A DNA stretch of 64,000 nucleotides from Crotalaria pallida (taxonomy: Eukaryota > Streptophyta > Magnoliopsida > Fabales > Fabaceae), in assembly GCA_037953625.1 (NCBI GenBank), contig CM075652.1, positions 74,491,501-74,555,500 of the forward strand, given 5' to 3'. Under the pieces are notes generated by a model, which was not told the DNA's origin, searched no databases, and was given only the letters and a program-made list of their open reading frames with translations. Positions 34,034 to 45,924 of this stretch are shown in pieces. The position numbers were made by a program, and so were the translations under genes. Every line of letters starts with the position of its first letter. The stretch's first letter is position 1.

Positions 34034-35662
34034 CCTTTCATTCCCAAAAAGAAAATAAATGATGAAATTGTTGAAATTCCAAGGAGTAGTTGGAATGATG
34101 ATGAAAAGAGAAAAGTCTCATTTGATTTAAAAGCTAAAAACATCATCTTTTCGGCTCTATCCCATGATGAATTTTATAGAGTTTCCCAATGTAAATCGGC
34201 AAAAGAAATGTGGGATACTTTGCAAGTCACACATGAGGGAACAAGTGAGGTTAGAGATGCAAGATTGAATTCTCTAACTCACGAATATGAATTGTTCCAC
34301 ATGTTGCCAAATGAATCCATTAGTGACTTGCAAAAGCGATTCTCTCACATTGTTAATCATTTGATTTCCTTTGGAAAAGTATTTCGCAATGGTGAAACTA
34401 CTAACAAAATTCTAAGATGTCTTGATAGGAGTTGGCAACCCAAGGTAACCGCCATCAAGGAATCAAGAGACATAAATAGCATGGACTTAGCCACTTTGTT
34501 TGGCAAACTCCAAGAGCATGAGATGGAACTTACAAGACTTGGGATGCATGAGGAATCGGACAAAAAGAAAAAGAGCATAGCACTCAAAGCTTCAACCAAA
34601 GCTACAAAAGAAGTTGAAGAATGCTCTACAAGTGGAGATTCCGATGGTGAATCAAATCAAGAAGAATTTGGGATGTTTGTGAAAAGATTCAACAAACTTT
34701 TTAAAGGGAAGAAAGGTGGATCTTCATCCAATTTCAAGAGAACCAAAGACTCCAAACAAAGAGAAAAGAGTACCAACGATGGAGTTAAGTGTCATGAATG
34801 TGGTGGGGTTGGTCACATAAGAATGGAATGTGCCACATTCTTGAAGAAGAATGACAAGAAGACCCAAGAGACCAAAGGGAAGCGTGCATACATTGTTTGG
34901 GATGCACCGGAGAAGAGCAATGAATCATCTTCAAGTAGCTCCGGTGATGAAAATGCAAACCTTTGTCTCATGGCCAAGAACAATCATGAGTCCTCATCAA
35001 GAGCTAATCATGGCATGAGTGAAAGTGATGATGAGGTAACCTCTAGCTCTTCTTGTTCATCTTCAAACTCCATTTCATATGATGATTTGCAAGAAGCTTA
35101 CAATGAAATGTTAATTCAATTTAAAAGGCTTGCTAAAATTAATAAGGAAAAAGGAAAGAAAATTTTGGAGTTTCAACATGAAATTGATGAATTGCAAAAA
35201 TCTATAAATGAGTTGAAACTTCAAAATGAATCCTTGGAACTTATTAATTCTAGTCATCAAAGTGATTGTGCAAATCATGAGGAAATTATCACTTCATGTG
35301 AGAGATGTGATGATCTTGAAAAAGAAGTGAAAGAGTTGAAAAACAAACTCACAATCTCACATAGTGATAGAAACCTCAACCGGTTGTTGAACTCTCAAAG
35401 ACATAATCACAACAAAACCGGTTTAGGATATGTTCATAAAAAGGACAAAATGTACAAGGTGGTTGGAACATTTTCTAAGAAAAATTCATCAAAGAGACCA
35501 ACTTGTACTTATTGTGGAAAAGTTGGACATATCAACATTGAGTGCCACATTAAGAAGTTTGAAATGAAAAAGGGCACTTATATGTGGATTAAGAAGGGAG
35601 AAAGTCCCAACACTAACCCTAAGGGACCCAACATTGTTTGGGTACCCAAAGTGAACAAGTGA
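34034..35662 (+). pseudogene. gag: gag, main part, outer element
   Basis: Continues the gag frame interrupted at 23546 (PFIPKK after the target duplication). It includes MWDTLQVTHEGTSEVRDARL, a zinc knuckle CHECGGVGHIRMEC, a Ser-rich acidic linker, a coiled coil (QFKRLAKINKEKGKKILEF) and a second knuckle CTYCGKVGHINIEC, and ends WVPKVNK and TGA. It contains no stop of its own, so gag was intact until the inner element split it. Confidence 0.93.
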
Positions 35663-35675
35663 TTTCATATTGTAG

Positions 35676-38600
35676 GTGTGCCTTCGAACGGGAAAACAAT
35701 TGTGGTATCTTGATAGTGGATGTTCGAAGCACATGACGGGAGATAAGCGGCACTTCATTGAGCTTACTCCAAAGGAAAAGGGTTATGTCACTTATGGGGA
35801 CAACAACAAAGGCAAAATCCTTGGTATTGGTAAAATCGGAAACTCTTCAAACTTGATTATTGATAATGTGCTCTATGTTCAAGGATTAGAACATAATCTC
35901 TTGAGCATAAGCCAATTATGTGATGTTGGTAATCATGTAGTTTTTACCTCTACCCATTGCCTCATTAAAAGTGACAAAGATGAATCAATCAAATTTGTTG
36001 GTAGAAGGTCAAATAATACTTACTTAGTTGATTTGAACAAAGTCACTTCTTTGGTCTCTACTTGTTTAGTGAGCAAAGAAAATGACACTTGGTTATGGCA
36101 TCGTAGGACCGCTCATATTAATGTAAACCAATTGAAGAAAATACAATCTAAAGATCTAGTAGTTGGTTTACCAAAGCTAAATTTTTCTATTGAAGGTGTT
36201 TGTTCCCCTTGCAAGAAATGTAAACAAACTAAAAACACCTTTGGATCAAAAATGGTTATGTCCACATCAAGGCCATTAGAAATGCTTCATATGGACTTGT
36301 TTGGACCATCACAAATAAAAAGCTTTGGTGGCAACTATTATGCATTGGTGATTGTTGATGACTTCTCTAAGTTTACTTGGACTTTATTTTTAACTACTAA
36401 GAGTGAGACCTACAAATCTTTTAAACATCATGTCAAACTTTTGCAAAACCAAGTAAATCAAAAAGTAATTATTATTCGTACCGATCATGGTGGTGAATTC
36501 GAAAACCACAAATTTGATAGATTTTGTGCAAAAAATGGTATTGAGCATCAATTCTCCGCACCAAGGACTCCGGAACAAAACGGAGTGGTAGAGCGGAAAA
36601 ATAGGGTGCTAGAGGAACTTGCTAGAACCATGTTAAATGATTCTCAAGTACCTCAATATTTTTGGGCCGATGCCGTCAATACGGCTTGTTATGTTTTAAA
36701 TCGTATTTTGATAAGGCCCTCTTTGGATAAAACCCCCTATGAACTTTACAAGGGAAGAAAGCCAAATATATCTCATTTTCATGTCTTCGGATGCCAAGTT
36801 TTTGTTTTAAATAATGGAAAAGAACACATTGGCAAGTTTGATTCCAAATCCGATGAAGGCATATTTTTAGGCTATTCTTCTCATAGTAAAGCTTATAGAA
36901 TTTTCAATAAAAGAACTTTAACTATTGAGGAATCAATTCATGTGGTTTTTAATGAGTCTTCAAAAGAAGATAGTGTTTTATGTGATGCTAGTGAAGATGG
37001 CATTGTCTTTTCAAAAGAAGAAAAAGAGAGAGAGAATTCAAAAGTTGATGAAGGAGAAGTAAGGGAAGAACTTCCTCCAACTTGGAAATCGGTCAAGGCT
37101 CATCCTATAGACAAAGTCATAGGAGATATGTCAAAGGGAGTACTTACTCGTAGGTCTATTCAAAACATTTGCCACTATGTCTCATTTGTTTCTCAAATTG
37201 AACCCGATTCAATTAAAAAGGCCATTGAGGATGATCATTGGGTTCTTGCTATGCAAGAAGAATTAAACCAATTTGAAAGAAATGAAGTTTGGGATCTAGT
37301 CCCTAAACCCGATGATCATACCATAATTGGTACTAAATGGATTTATAGAAACAAACTTGATGAATCCGGGTTGATTATAAGAAACAAAGCTAGACTAGTA
37401 GCTCAAGGGTACAACCAAGAGGAAGGTATCGATTATGATGAGACCTTTGCTCCGGTTGCACGTCTTGAAGCAATCCGAATTTTACTTGCTTATGCTTCAA
37501 TCATGAAATTCACTTTATATCAAATGGATGTTAAAAGTGCTTTCTTGAATGGGTTTATAAATGAAGAAGTGTATGTCAAACAACCCCCCGGTTTTGAAAA
37601 TAGTGAATTTCCAAACCATGTTTATAAATTGAAAAAGGCACTCTATGGATTGAAACAAGCTCCTAGAGCTTGGTATGATCATTGAGTTCCTTTCTATTAG
37701 AAAACAAGTTTCAAAGAGGGAAGGTTGATAATACATTATTTATTTATAAAACCAAGGATGACATTTTGTTAGTACAAATCTATGTTGATGATATCATTTT
37801 CGGTGCTACTAACGTGTCTCTTTGTAGAAAGTTTTCAAATTTGATGAAAAAGGAATTTGAAATGTCAATGATGGGAGAACTCAAGTTCTTCCTAGGCTTA
37901 CAAATAAAGCAAGTCAAGGAGGGGATATTTGTGCATCAAGGGAAATATTGCAAAGAGCTCCTTGAAAAATTCGGATTGGACAAGTGCAAGGAAGCCTACA
38001 CTCCAATGAGCACATCATGCTACCTAGACAAGGATGAACAAGGTACACCGGTTGATGTTAGTAAGTATAGGGGTATGATAGGTAGTCTCCTATATCTCAC
38101 TGCATCTAGACCGGATATTATGTTTAGTGTATGCATGTGTGCTAGATTTCAAGCTAATCCTAAAGAATCTCACCTATCCGCAGTTAAACATATATTTAAG
38201 TATCTAAAAGGAACAATTAACACTGGTTTATGGTATCCTGCTGATGCCAATCTTAGTCTAGTTGGTTACTCGGATTCCGACTTCGCCGGATGCAAGCTTG
38301 ATCGCAAAAGCACCAGTGGTACTTGCCATTTCTTGGGAAGTTCATTGGTGTCATGGTTTTCTAAAAAGCAAGCTTGTGTCGCTCTTTCTACCGCCGAAGC
38401 GGAATATATCGCAGCCGGTAGTTGTTGTGCTCAACTGTTATGGATGAAACAACAATTATCGGATTTTGGTTTGAAACTTGAAAATATTCCGATTAGATGC
38501 GATAACACAAGTGCAATCAATTTGACTAAGAATCCGGTGTATCACTCAAGAACTAAACACATTGAAATAAGACATCATTTTTTAAGAGATCATGTACAAA

Positions 38601-38734
38601 AGGGTGATTGCACAATTGAATTTGTTAGTACCACAAATCAATTAGCCGACATTTTTACAAAACCTCTACCAAGGGACACCTTTTATCATATTAGGAGAGA
38701 ACTTGGTATTTTAGATGAAGCTAATATAGGCTAA
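35676..38734 (+). pseudogene. pol: pol polyprotein, outer element, one frameshift
   Basis: Protease (YLDSGCSKHMTG), pre-integrase (LWHRRTAHINVNQL), integrase (MDLFGPSQIKS, RTDHGGEFEN, PEQNGVVERKN), reverse transcriptase (MDVKSAFLNGFINEEVY, YVDDIIFGAT) and RNase H (CDNTSAINLTKNPVYHSRTK). A one-base deletion near 37680, just after QAPRAWYD, separates two frames (to 37685 and from 37682). The end is LDEANIG at 38734. The pol frame begins after TAG 35673-35675, with the same TTGTAGGTGTG context as the inner element. Confidence 0.93.
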
Positions 38735-38947
38735 TTGCATTGTGTGTCATTTTTGGAAAATCACCATATTAGTCTTACTCTAATGTGTTATTGATTCTTA
38801 GTTAAATTGTCCTTGATGATATTTGAAATTGTATATGTTAATTGTATGTGATTCTGTACTGTATTCCAAGTTGGTAATGAAGCATTTGTGTTTGATTTGT
38901 GTTTGGTCTTTTAAAACTGAGTTTTTATTTTCTATTCTGTCAAAATA

Positions 38948-39372
38948 CTCGAGTTTTTCCAAAAACACTCGAGTATTTTAATTCAAAATTAAATCAGTTT
39001 TAAATTGAAAAAGTTTTTAATCAGGGTCTGAGAAAAATACTCGAGTGTTTCTCAAAACACTCGAGTCTTTGTTAAAATACTCGAGTGTTTTTCTAAACAC
39101 TCGAGTCTTTCGAAACCCCCAATTTTTGAACTTTCAGACCAAACTCGAGTATTTTCCAAAAACTCGAGTATTTTGCGTTTTCCTGAAAATTGAACTTTCG
39201 GACCAAAGTCGAGTTTTTCAATTTTTACTCGACTTTTCTGGGGAAATCTGGGCTGAGTCACGATCGACTCGAGTATATTTTCAAAAACTCGAGTATATCC
39301 TAAAGAACAACTCGAGTATTTATGAATATACTCGAGTATTTTGAACTGTTTATATATACTCTCAGACTCGAG
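38948..39372. promoter_or_regulatory. Internal ACTCGAGT array and TATA box, outer element
   Basis: Thirteen exact CTCGAG cores in 425 bp, plus half-decayed copies (AAGTCGAGT, ACTCGACTT near 39205-39232). A TATA-like TTTATATATA lies at 39349-39358, then C/T-rich leader sequence to about 39500. The position, between pol and the polypurine tract, is the same as in the inner element, but the gene that should follow is gone. A promoter function is inferred from the arrangement. Confidence 0.62.
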
Positions 39373-40116
39373 TTTTTTTGCGACCCTCTTCTCTCTCGGT
39401 TTTCTCATATCTCTCTCCTCAAAACTCAGATTTTCCTCAAAGTTTTGTCAAATCTTACTAGTTTTTCATCCTCTAAACTCTTCTCTCGATTTTATCCTCC
39501 TCCAGATGATCCAGCTCCTTCGATGTTTTGATGATGTTGACCTTTGGATTTTATCTTAGTTTTCATTCTGTTTTTATCATGTTGGTCTTTGTTACATTTT
39601 CTGTATTTTGAGAACTTGGTGTTTTGAGACTTTGGGTTTATTATTGCACCTTTGATTTGGACCTTTTATGATGTTTTTATGTTAATGAATTTGGTCTTCA
39701 TTATGATGTTTGTGCAAAGCTTCAGGGGGAGCTCTTTATCGTTATTATATCTCCGTTTTATTTGCATAGTTGGTTATGGGGTTTTCCGATTATGCACCTC
39801 TCCTCCCTTGATCTTTTTCCTAAATTGTTACATCTTTTTTGGCGTATGACAAAAAGGGGGAGAGATATTATACACTTGTCTTGATATTGTTGCACCTAAA
39901 ATTCTCTAATTATGGTATATACTCTGATAATTGTTAAATACTCTAATACCATAGGCTTGGTGCTAAAATTAAATTGTCATAACATCTTGCACAAGCTGAA
40001 TTTTTAGATAGGTGAAAAGTATCATATAGTGAGGGGGAGTTGCATTTTCAAGTGGATTCAAGCTCAACAAATGGTACAAGTGTTAATTATTTTGTCATCA
40101 CCAAAAAGGGGGAGAT
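39373..40116 (+). pseudogene. Degenerate ORF3 region and pre-LTR tract, outer element
   Basis: After the leader-like sequence the coding expected from the inner element is missing. Only a short stretch near 39500 (PPPDDPAPSMF in one frame) recalls the ORF3 C-terminus. T-rich sequence follows, then three purine tracts (AAAAAGGGGGAG near 39852, AGGGGGAG near 40032, AAAAAGGGGGAGAT at 40103-40116). I read this as an internal deletion of ORF3. It could instead be a family that carries a different or no ORF3. Confidence 0.5.
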
Positions 40117-41649
40117 TGTGAATTCAATGCTCCTAATTAGGTGGATTATGTTTTGATGATGACAAAATAATTAACAAATCATGCCTTGAAGATATTGCAA
40201 CATCAACATCAACAAGAAGTCAAGAAAAGAAGACAAGTGCCCAATCATTCTCAATCAAATATTAATTGTAAATTTCTAATTTATGTTGAGAGTGGTTGAG
40301 AGTGGGTAGAAATAGTTAGTCTCTTCTAGGAATAAATTTTTATATGTTTATTAAGTTGAGATTGACCAAAAATTAATACTTGAGAGGAAAAATAAAATTG
40401 AAAAATAATTTTTCCCATATCTGATCAAAATACTCGAGTATTTTGATAAAGACTCGAGTATATACTCGAGTATTTATAGAAAAACTCGAGTATTTGTGCC
40501 AGGTCAGCAAATATGACCGTTAGTCTGGTTCGTGCACCAATTCACTCGTGACCGACCAAAAAGACTCGAGTATTTACCAAAAGACTCGAGTATTTTTGTC
40601 CAGTCAGCAAAAATGAACGTTGGAGAGACTCAAAAACCAAATTGAGGGCATTTGAGTCTCATCCAACCCCAAGAGAGTATTCTGAACCTTATTGTAAAAT
40701 TGCTCTTTGAATTTGTGCAAGAACAAACAAGACAACAACACATTATTGATCACAAGCTTTCATAATTTCCTTTTCTCAAGTGTTAATTCCCAAAAAGCTC
40801 AACTTCTCACTCATATTGTCATTTTATTCCAAGTTGAGTTTTAGGCCTCAATTCTTACATTGAGCTGTGCTTATTTGTGCTAATCCATTGTGAGATTAGT
40901 AATACACATACAAAAAGCTTGATTATTCAAAGTCTTGGATTGTTCCCAAGCAAACCCTAAGTGGCTTAGGGTGTTGGAAGTCTTGAGAGGTTCTCAAGCA
41001 CAAGACTAGGAGGTTCCTAGCCCGGTGGAGTTTCTTGAAGGGAGTCCAAGGAAGCTTTGTGAAGAGTTCTTCAATCACCGGAATCAAATTGGGGTAGAAA
41101 TCAAGAGTTTGGTACACTCTTGAAGGGTTAGGTTGAGTGAGGCCATTCTCAAGCAATCCTTTGTAATTTCTAACAATTTGATTATTAGTAGAAACTCCTA
41201 AGTGATTAGGAGGACTGGATGTAGCTCATTGTTGGAGTGAACCAGGATAAAATTGCTTGAGTGTTGGTTTATTGCTTTTAATCTACTTTCTAGCTCAATA
41301 GACTTAGTAGCAAGTTCAAGGAATCTTTGTGTTTAAAAGTTATTTAGATTGCTTGCTATTCTGTTGGATAAGTTCCTGTTTAATATTGAATTGATTTGAG
41401 TTAAAATTGCTGAATTTTCGTTTCTGGTTTTTCTGCTATCTGATAGGAAAAACTCGAGTATTTAAGAGTTGTTCATCACTGAAAAACTCGAGTATTTCAC
41501 AAAATACTCGAGTCTTTTGTGTCTGATTCCAGAAAATTCAGTCTTAGCTCCATTCTTCAATTACCAATCGAAATATTTGGTATTAGTGCTTCAAAATACT
41601 ATTCACCCCCCCTCTAGTATTTGCTTAGCCCACTTGTTGGTTTCCAACA
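40117..41649 (+). repeat. 3' LTR of the outer element
   Basis: 1533 bp. Compared with the 5' LTR it lacks a segment of about 31 bp near 41307 and about 12 bp near 41466, and shows substitutions such as TGTGTCAGG to TGTGCCAGG near 40498. Carries the U3 palindrome cluster at about 40433-40590. Confidence 0.95.
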
Positions 41650-41654
41650 AAGAC

Positions 41655-43589
41655 ATTTTTATTGTCCAACTTTTTACCACAACAAAAGATAGCAAATAGT
41701 ATATAAAAGGAAAAAACAGAATGAAACAACATTAGACCTTTATCTTCCTTCCTCATATTTTGCTTCTTCTTATACTTCATTCACTTCTTCATTTATTGTT
41801 ATTTTGGGATAGTAAAACATAAAAAAAATGACAAATGAAAATAAGAAAATTTAAATGATTAAAATAAGAACATGTACAAAAGAGATATAGATAACAAATT
41901 AAAATAAGAAAACTTAAATGAATAAAAACAAAATTTGCATAAATAAGGTATAAATAGAGTAGTGTGATAGTATAGGTGCACTTGATACATATAATACATG
42001 AGTTGAAACCTAAGGAACATTCAAATAAGAAACAAAGAGAAAATAAAATAACAATTAGAAAGAGAGAAATAAGTAATAAGTAAAATTATACCAAAAGTTT
42101 GGCACACTTTCGTGTGTTTTATTATGTAGAAGAGCATTATAGAGTTGTTTGGGATCTGAAAAGTTAGAAAAACTGAAAAAGAATAAAACTATCTTATACA
42201 ACAGAGAAACCAAAGTAGTATCAACCGGCAGAAGTATACATGTTAGCCTCACTTAAACTCATTTATTTTGAAAAAGTTATTAGAAATAAGTAGTAAATTG
42301 CAATAGTTATAGGGAATGTTATCGCAAAATGGAAAAACATTACAGAGAAAAGAGAAATCCCTCTTCATTCAGTTCCTCCAATTTGTCTTAGTTCTGTCCT
42401 CATTGTAACTTTTAACCCAAAAAAATATTAAAAGGACAATAAGAGATTAACAAAAGTTATTAAGAAAAAAAGGAAAAATAAATAAGAGAAAGAATATACT
42501 ATTCAACAGAAACTATTCTTTGCATGGATGAAAGATACCGGATTGATAATGAAAAAATCATTACACCGAGTATATTCATGTCATCAAATATTTTATTTAA
42601 TAACTGTATAAAATACACTGCCTATCCTGACTTACTTTGGTCCAATTTTAATTGGTTGTGGTAGAAGGCCTAAAATGAGGCATCTGGAAAGTTATAGCAG
42701 AAGTTGAAATCAAAAGCTGACAATGAATTCAAACCAGAAAGACGAAGGTAACTTCAAATCAAAAGCATGCAAGAGAAGGCGAGCTAGATATTGAAAACAA
42801 AATCAGTGCAGAAATCTGAAGCAAAACAAAATGCAGAGCTCATACTTCCTCCGTCGATAGAGAAAACACACAATAATTGAAGGCAAGAGCAAGAACATAT
42901 ACAAAGGTGGACATAACAAAACTCCAAGATAAATTTCCAAGGAAACCGGCCAACTAGAAGACAAAAGCGAACCTAAAAGGCGGCTATGATCACAATCGTA
43001 AAAGTCACATATGAAAACCAACTGAAATATCCAAAGGCGTGCATGCAACATGAAGGGTGAGCACAAGCTTTAAAATTACTAGTACAAAGATCCAGAAAAG
43101 TATGTTGCTCAAAAGCGCACTTAAATACATAGACGAAGTGTTAAATCTGATACAAGAGCAAGGTGCAAGACAAAAGCTGGCCTAAAGGCGTGCAAGTGAT
43201 TAAGGTAGAAACTGTTCAGAAACAAGAGAAAACCAAGGCGAGCTTAGTTTGCTTGATGATTGAACTACAGACAAGCTAAAGAATTCATCCCAGTCTACTC
43301 TTATACGTAAGCCAAAGCATCCTGACACAAGCGAAACGAAGAAGTCTATAGTAATAACAAGCCCCTGAAGCAAGGCGCACCAGGGCATATTCATACATCA
43401 AAGCAAATAATGAAAAGGCGAGCGTGAGTATAAAGTCAAGAAGCCAGAACAATATAGAAATCCAAGTGTTTGCAAACTGATAATTGCAAGAAAAGCAGCA
43501 AGAAAAGTAGCACCAATGACAAGAGGAGTTACTAGCCAAAAAAAAGAGGGGGAGAAGAGCATATACCCCAACAAGATGTATTGCAAGGA
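41655..43589. other. Gene-free interval after the outer copia element
   Basis: AT-rich and purine-rich on the plus strand, no coding potential. From about 42650 the texture 'aaaaggcg...gcgagc' begins, which continues to about 47100 and suggests one long non-coding retroelement region. Confidence 0.4.
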
Positions 43590-43875
43590 CTAGAAAAGTT
43601 ACTATAAAGGGCGCTAGTCTCAGTACTATTTATTGAAAAGTCCCCACAAAGGGCGCTAACAACAAAGACTAGAAAAGTTCCCACAAAGGGCGCTAGTCTC
43701 AGTTGTTAGAAAAGTTCCACAAAGGGTGCTAATAACAAAGATTAGAAAAGTTCCCACAAAGGGCGCTAGTCATAGTATCAGTTGCTAGAAAAGTTCTCGC
43801 AAAGGGCGCTAATCATAGAAACAAGAAGTTAGAAAAATTCCAGCAAAGGGTGCTAGTTACAAAGGGACTAGAAAA
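43590..43875 (+). repeat. Minisatellite of a 'agaaaagttcccacaaagggcgct' type unit
   Basis: Seven imperfect copies of a unit of about 35-48 bp built on GAAAAGTTCCCACAAAGGGC followed by GCTAGT or GCTAAT. Cores are at about 43592, 43635, 43671, 43709, 43744, 43786 and 43830. Spacers between cores vary (for example 'ctcagt', 'aacaaagact'). Non-coding. Confidence 0.85.
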
Positions 43876-45814
43876 ATATTGAAGAACGCACAAGAACAAC
43901 ATGACGTAAGCAAAGAATCACAAGAATTACAAGTGTTCAAACCAGAGTATAAAAGAAGGAAAAGAAGCAGAAAAGGTGACACCCTTTAAAAAAGCAGAAA
44001 AGCTTTGCCAGATACTATTCAAAAATCAAGCAAGCCACATGTACCTGCTTCATATCATCAAGTATTTACAAACAACAAACAAAATGATGATAAAAGGAGA
44101 TCCTATTCAAAGGAATCCAAAACAAAGGAGTCAAATACAAAGTGCTCAACAAGCATCCCAAAAGCCTACCATCAATGCACCAGATACAATCAAAACAGAA
44201 AGCAACAAGTCAAAGTATAAGTATCTTGATCCAAATAGCAAGCAACAAAATGCAAATATCCTGATCCAACGGCACAACAAAGCAACTAGACTCTAAAAAG
44301 AGCGTTCAACGAAGAAGTTGTGAAAGCAGCAACATAGGATTCCTGTTGGGAATCAACCTCCACATCCAAGCCCATCAAGTCAATAGTAGCTTTGGACAAA
44401 CTCGCAAACAAGTCATTAATCAGATTTCCTAGCTCAGCACGACACTCTATCAAATGTTTCTTCTTTGCTGCCAAAGCCTCCTCATCTAAACTTGTCAAGT
44501 CAGCAGTAAGGATGCACGATGCTTCGCCAAGTCTTTCTCTTTTTCTACCAAAGCATTGGCATCAAAAGCAGGACGCTAACCTTCCATTTGCTTGAGGACG
44601 TCATCGAGCCAAGAACCTGAATACTGGTAAAGCCTCAGCGATTGCAAAAATCTAAGTAAAGAGGTCTTCTAATCCCAAGAGAAAGAATCAACATCATGAG
44701 CAGTGGAAAGTTTGAGCACCTTCAATGTGCAACCAGTCTCCTTGAAAATGTGAGGCTTATTTGAATTTGGCAACATCAAATTAGGATGAGCATGGAAAAA
44801 TGAGCAAAGAGTCATATCCTAATCATTTATAGGATCAAGCAACCGCAAAGACAAGAAAGCTATAAAAACAAGCCAGATTCATTAGAAAAAAAGAAAAAAA
44901 AGAAGAGGGCTGAAAGAAACAACATCAAAGTGGCAGAACACAATAATACCTGTATGTCACAAGCTGTGCAAAATAACAGTAATGCAGAAAAGAGAGATTG
45001 CGTCCAAAAGCATGATTCAAGTCTTGAATGGAGGATCAACAACAGCATGGAATAAAGCCAAGTCTAACAAAGGGCACACAAGAAAAACAATAGCAGAATG
45101 CCAAAACAATGATGAAGTCAAAATACAACAGCATGCTTGAAACAGTACAATTATCAAATCTTGAAGAAAGCGCCCTGTGATGAAGTTCTACTTACATCCT
45201 CATAACTAGGTGCATTAGATGACAAAGCAAAATAACAAGAAGTATATCACAACTTGTACAATATGAAAATGATCCGATCCAAGAGCATAATCCAGGTTTC
45301 CAAAAGCAGAATTATCAAAGCGGCATGGTGCAAAGTGCATATTTCAGCATTAGAATAGTATCAAAACCGCATGAATGCATTACTGTACATTATGAAAACA
45401 GCAAAGTGCAAAGTGCAGAAAAGAAAAGTTCAAGTCAGTACTACCAAAGCAAGTAACCCAAATTTCCAAGAGTCGAGGCGACAAAAAGCTCAGCGACCAC
45501 AATTCCTCCTCTAGTAAACACTACATGACAAGTCTAAGATATGCAGTAATGTAATTCCTTCAAGCTTTTTGTTCACCTTGGCAAAATCACAAGAAGCATA
45601 TGCTAGCAAGGATGAAAGCTCACTTAGAAGTGCCACCCAAGGCACGTCGCTGACAAGAAAAGTTTCTCGTGTTTCAGCCACTGCCCGCCTTCATGTCAAT
45701 TTGGGGGGGGGGGGCACTGGCTCTCTCTTCAAGCAATAAAGATTATCAAGCCAGTGATCAGACCACAATAATACCTCCCAAGTTGGTCACTCTATTCATT
45801 CAACAGAGAAGGCG
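43876..45814. other. Retroelement-like non-coding region with a G12 tract
   Basis: Purine-rich, no intact gene. A run of twelve G (45703-45714) after 'tcatgtcaattt' resembles the polypurine tracts of Tat/Ogre-type gypsy elements, although no LTR with clear ends follows it. A possible minus-strand coiled-coil gene relic is at 44286-44600. Confidence 0.35.
44286..44600 (-). pseudogene. Unidentified coiled-coil gene relic
   Basis: Read on the minus strand, two frames joined by one shift near 44510 give charged helical peptide: FDANALVEKEKDLAKHRASL, then TSLDEEALAAKKKHLIECRA and LFASLSKATIDLMGLDVEVD. The heptad-like pattern of Leu and charged residues suggests a coiled coil, as found at the C-terminus of some plant mobile domain or retroelement-associated proteins. 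I do not recognise the family. A stop (TAG) interrupts the upstream part near 44577. Confidence 0.35.
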
Positions 45815-45914
45815 ACAGCCCAGTTGGTGGCTGCAGGGACACTTAGGATTTCCCCCTTCCCCAGGTCATGGGTTCTAGTCCCAGACCTCCCATGTAAACC
45901 AAAAAAAAAAAAAA
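45815..45914 (+). mobile_element. Short tRNA-derived SINE with 10-bp target duplication
   Basis: About 100 bp. A-box region AGCCCAGTTGGTGG (45817-45830) looks like a tRNA D-arm; the B box GGTTCTAGTCC follows near 45870, and the element ends in A15. The direct repeat AGAGAAGGCG flanks it at 45805-45814 and 45915-45924. No coding capacity. Confidence 0.87.
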
Positions 45915-45924
45915 AGAGAAGGCG

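Larger units (their letters stand above)
21746..41649 (+). mobile_element. SIRE-like Ty1/copia element (outer), interrupted by a second copy
   Basis: Both LTRs (21746-23321, 40117-41649) are present, flanked by the 5-bp duplication AAGAC (21741-21745, 41650-41654). The primer binding site TGGTATCAGAGC (23324-23335) matches the 3' end of initiator tRNA-Met, and a polypurine tract (AAAAAGGGGGAGAT) abuts the 3' LTR. The internal order is gag, pol (protease, integrase, reverse transcriptase, RNase H), a palindrome array, a degenerate ORF3 region and the purine-rich pre-LTR region. A complete inner element is inserted in gag with a CCTTT duplication. The LTRs differ by about six substitutions and at least three indels by eye, so it is older than the inner copy. 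Confidence 0.95.

Noticed and set aside
39045..39408. ORFs of 99-118 aa on both strands
   Set aside because: Both are readings of the palindrome array (repeated LEYF / TRVF), not genes.
45815..45890. tRNA gene
   Set aside because: Same reason: A15 tail and 10-bp duplication mark a SINE.
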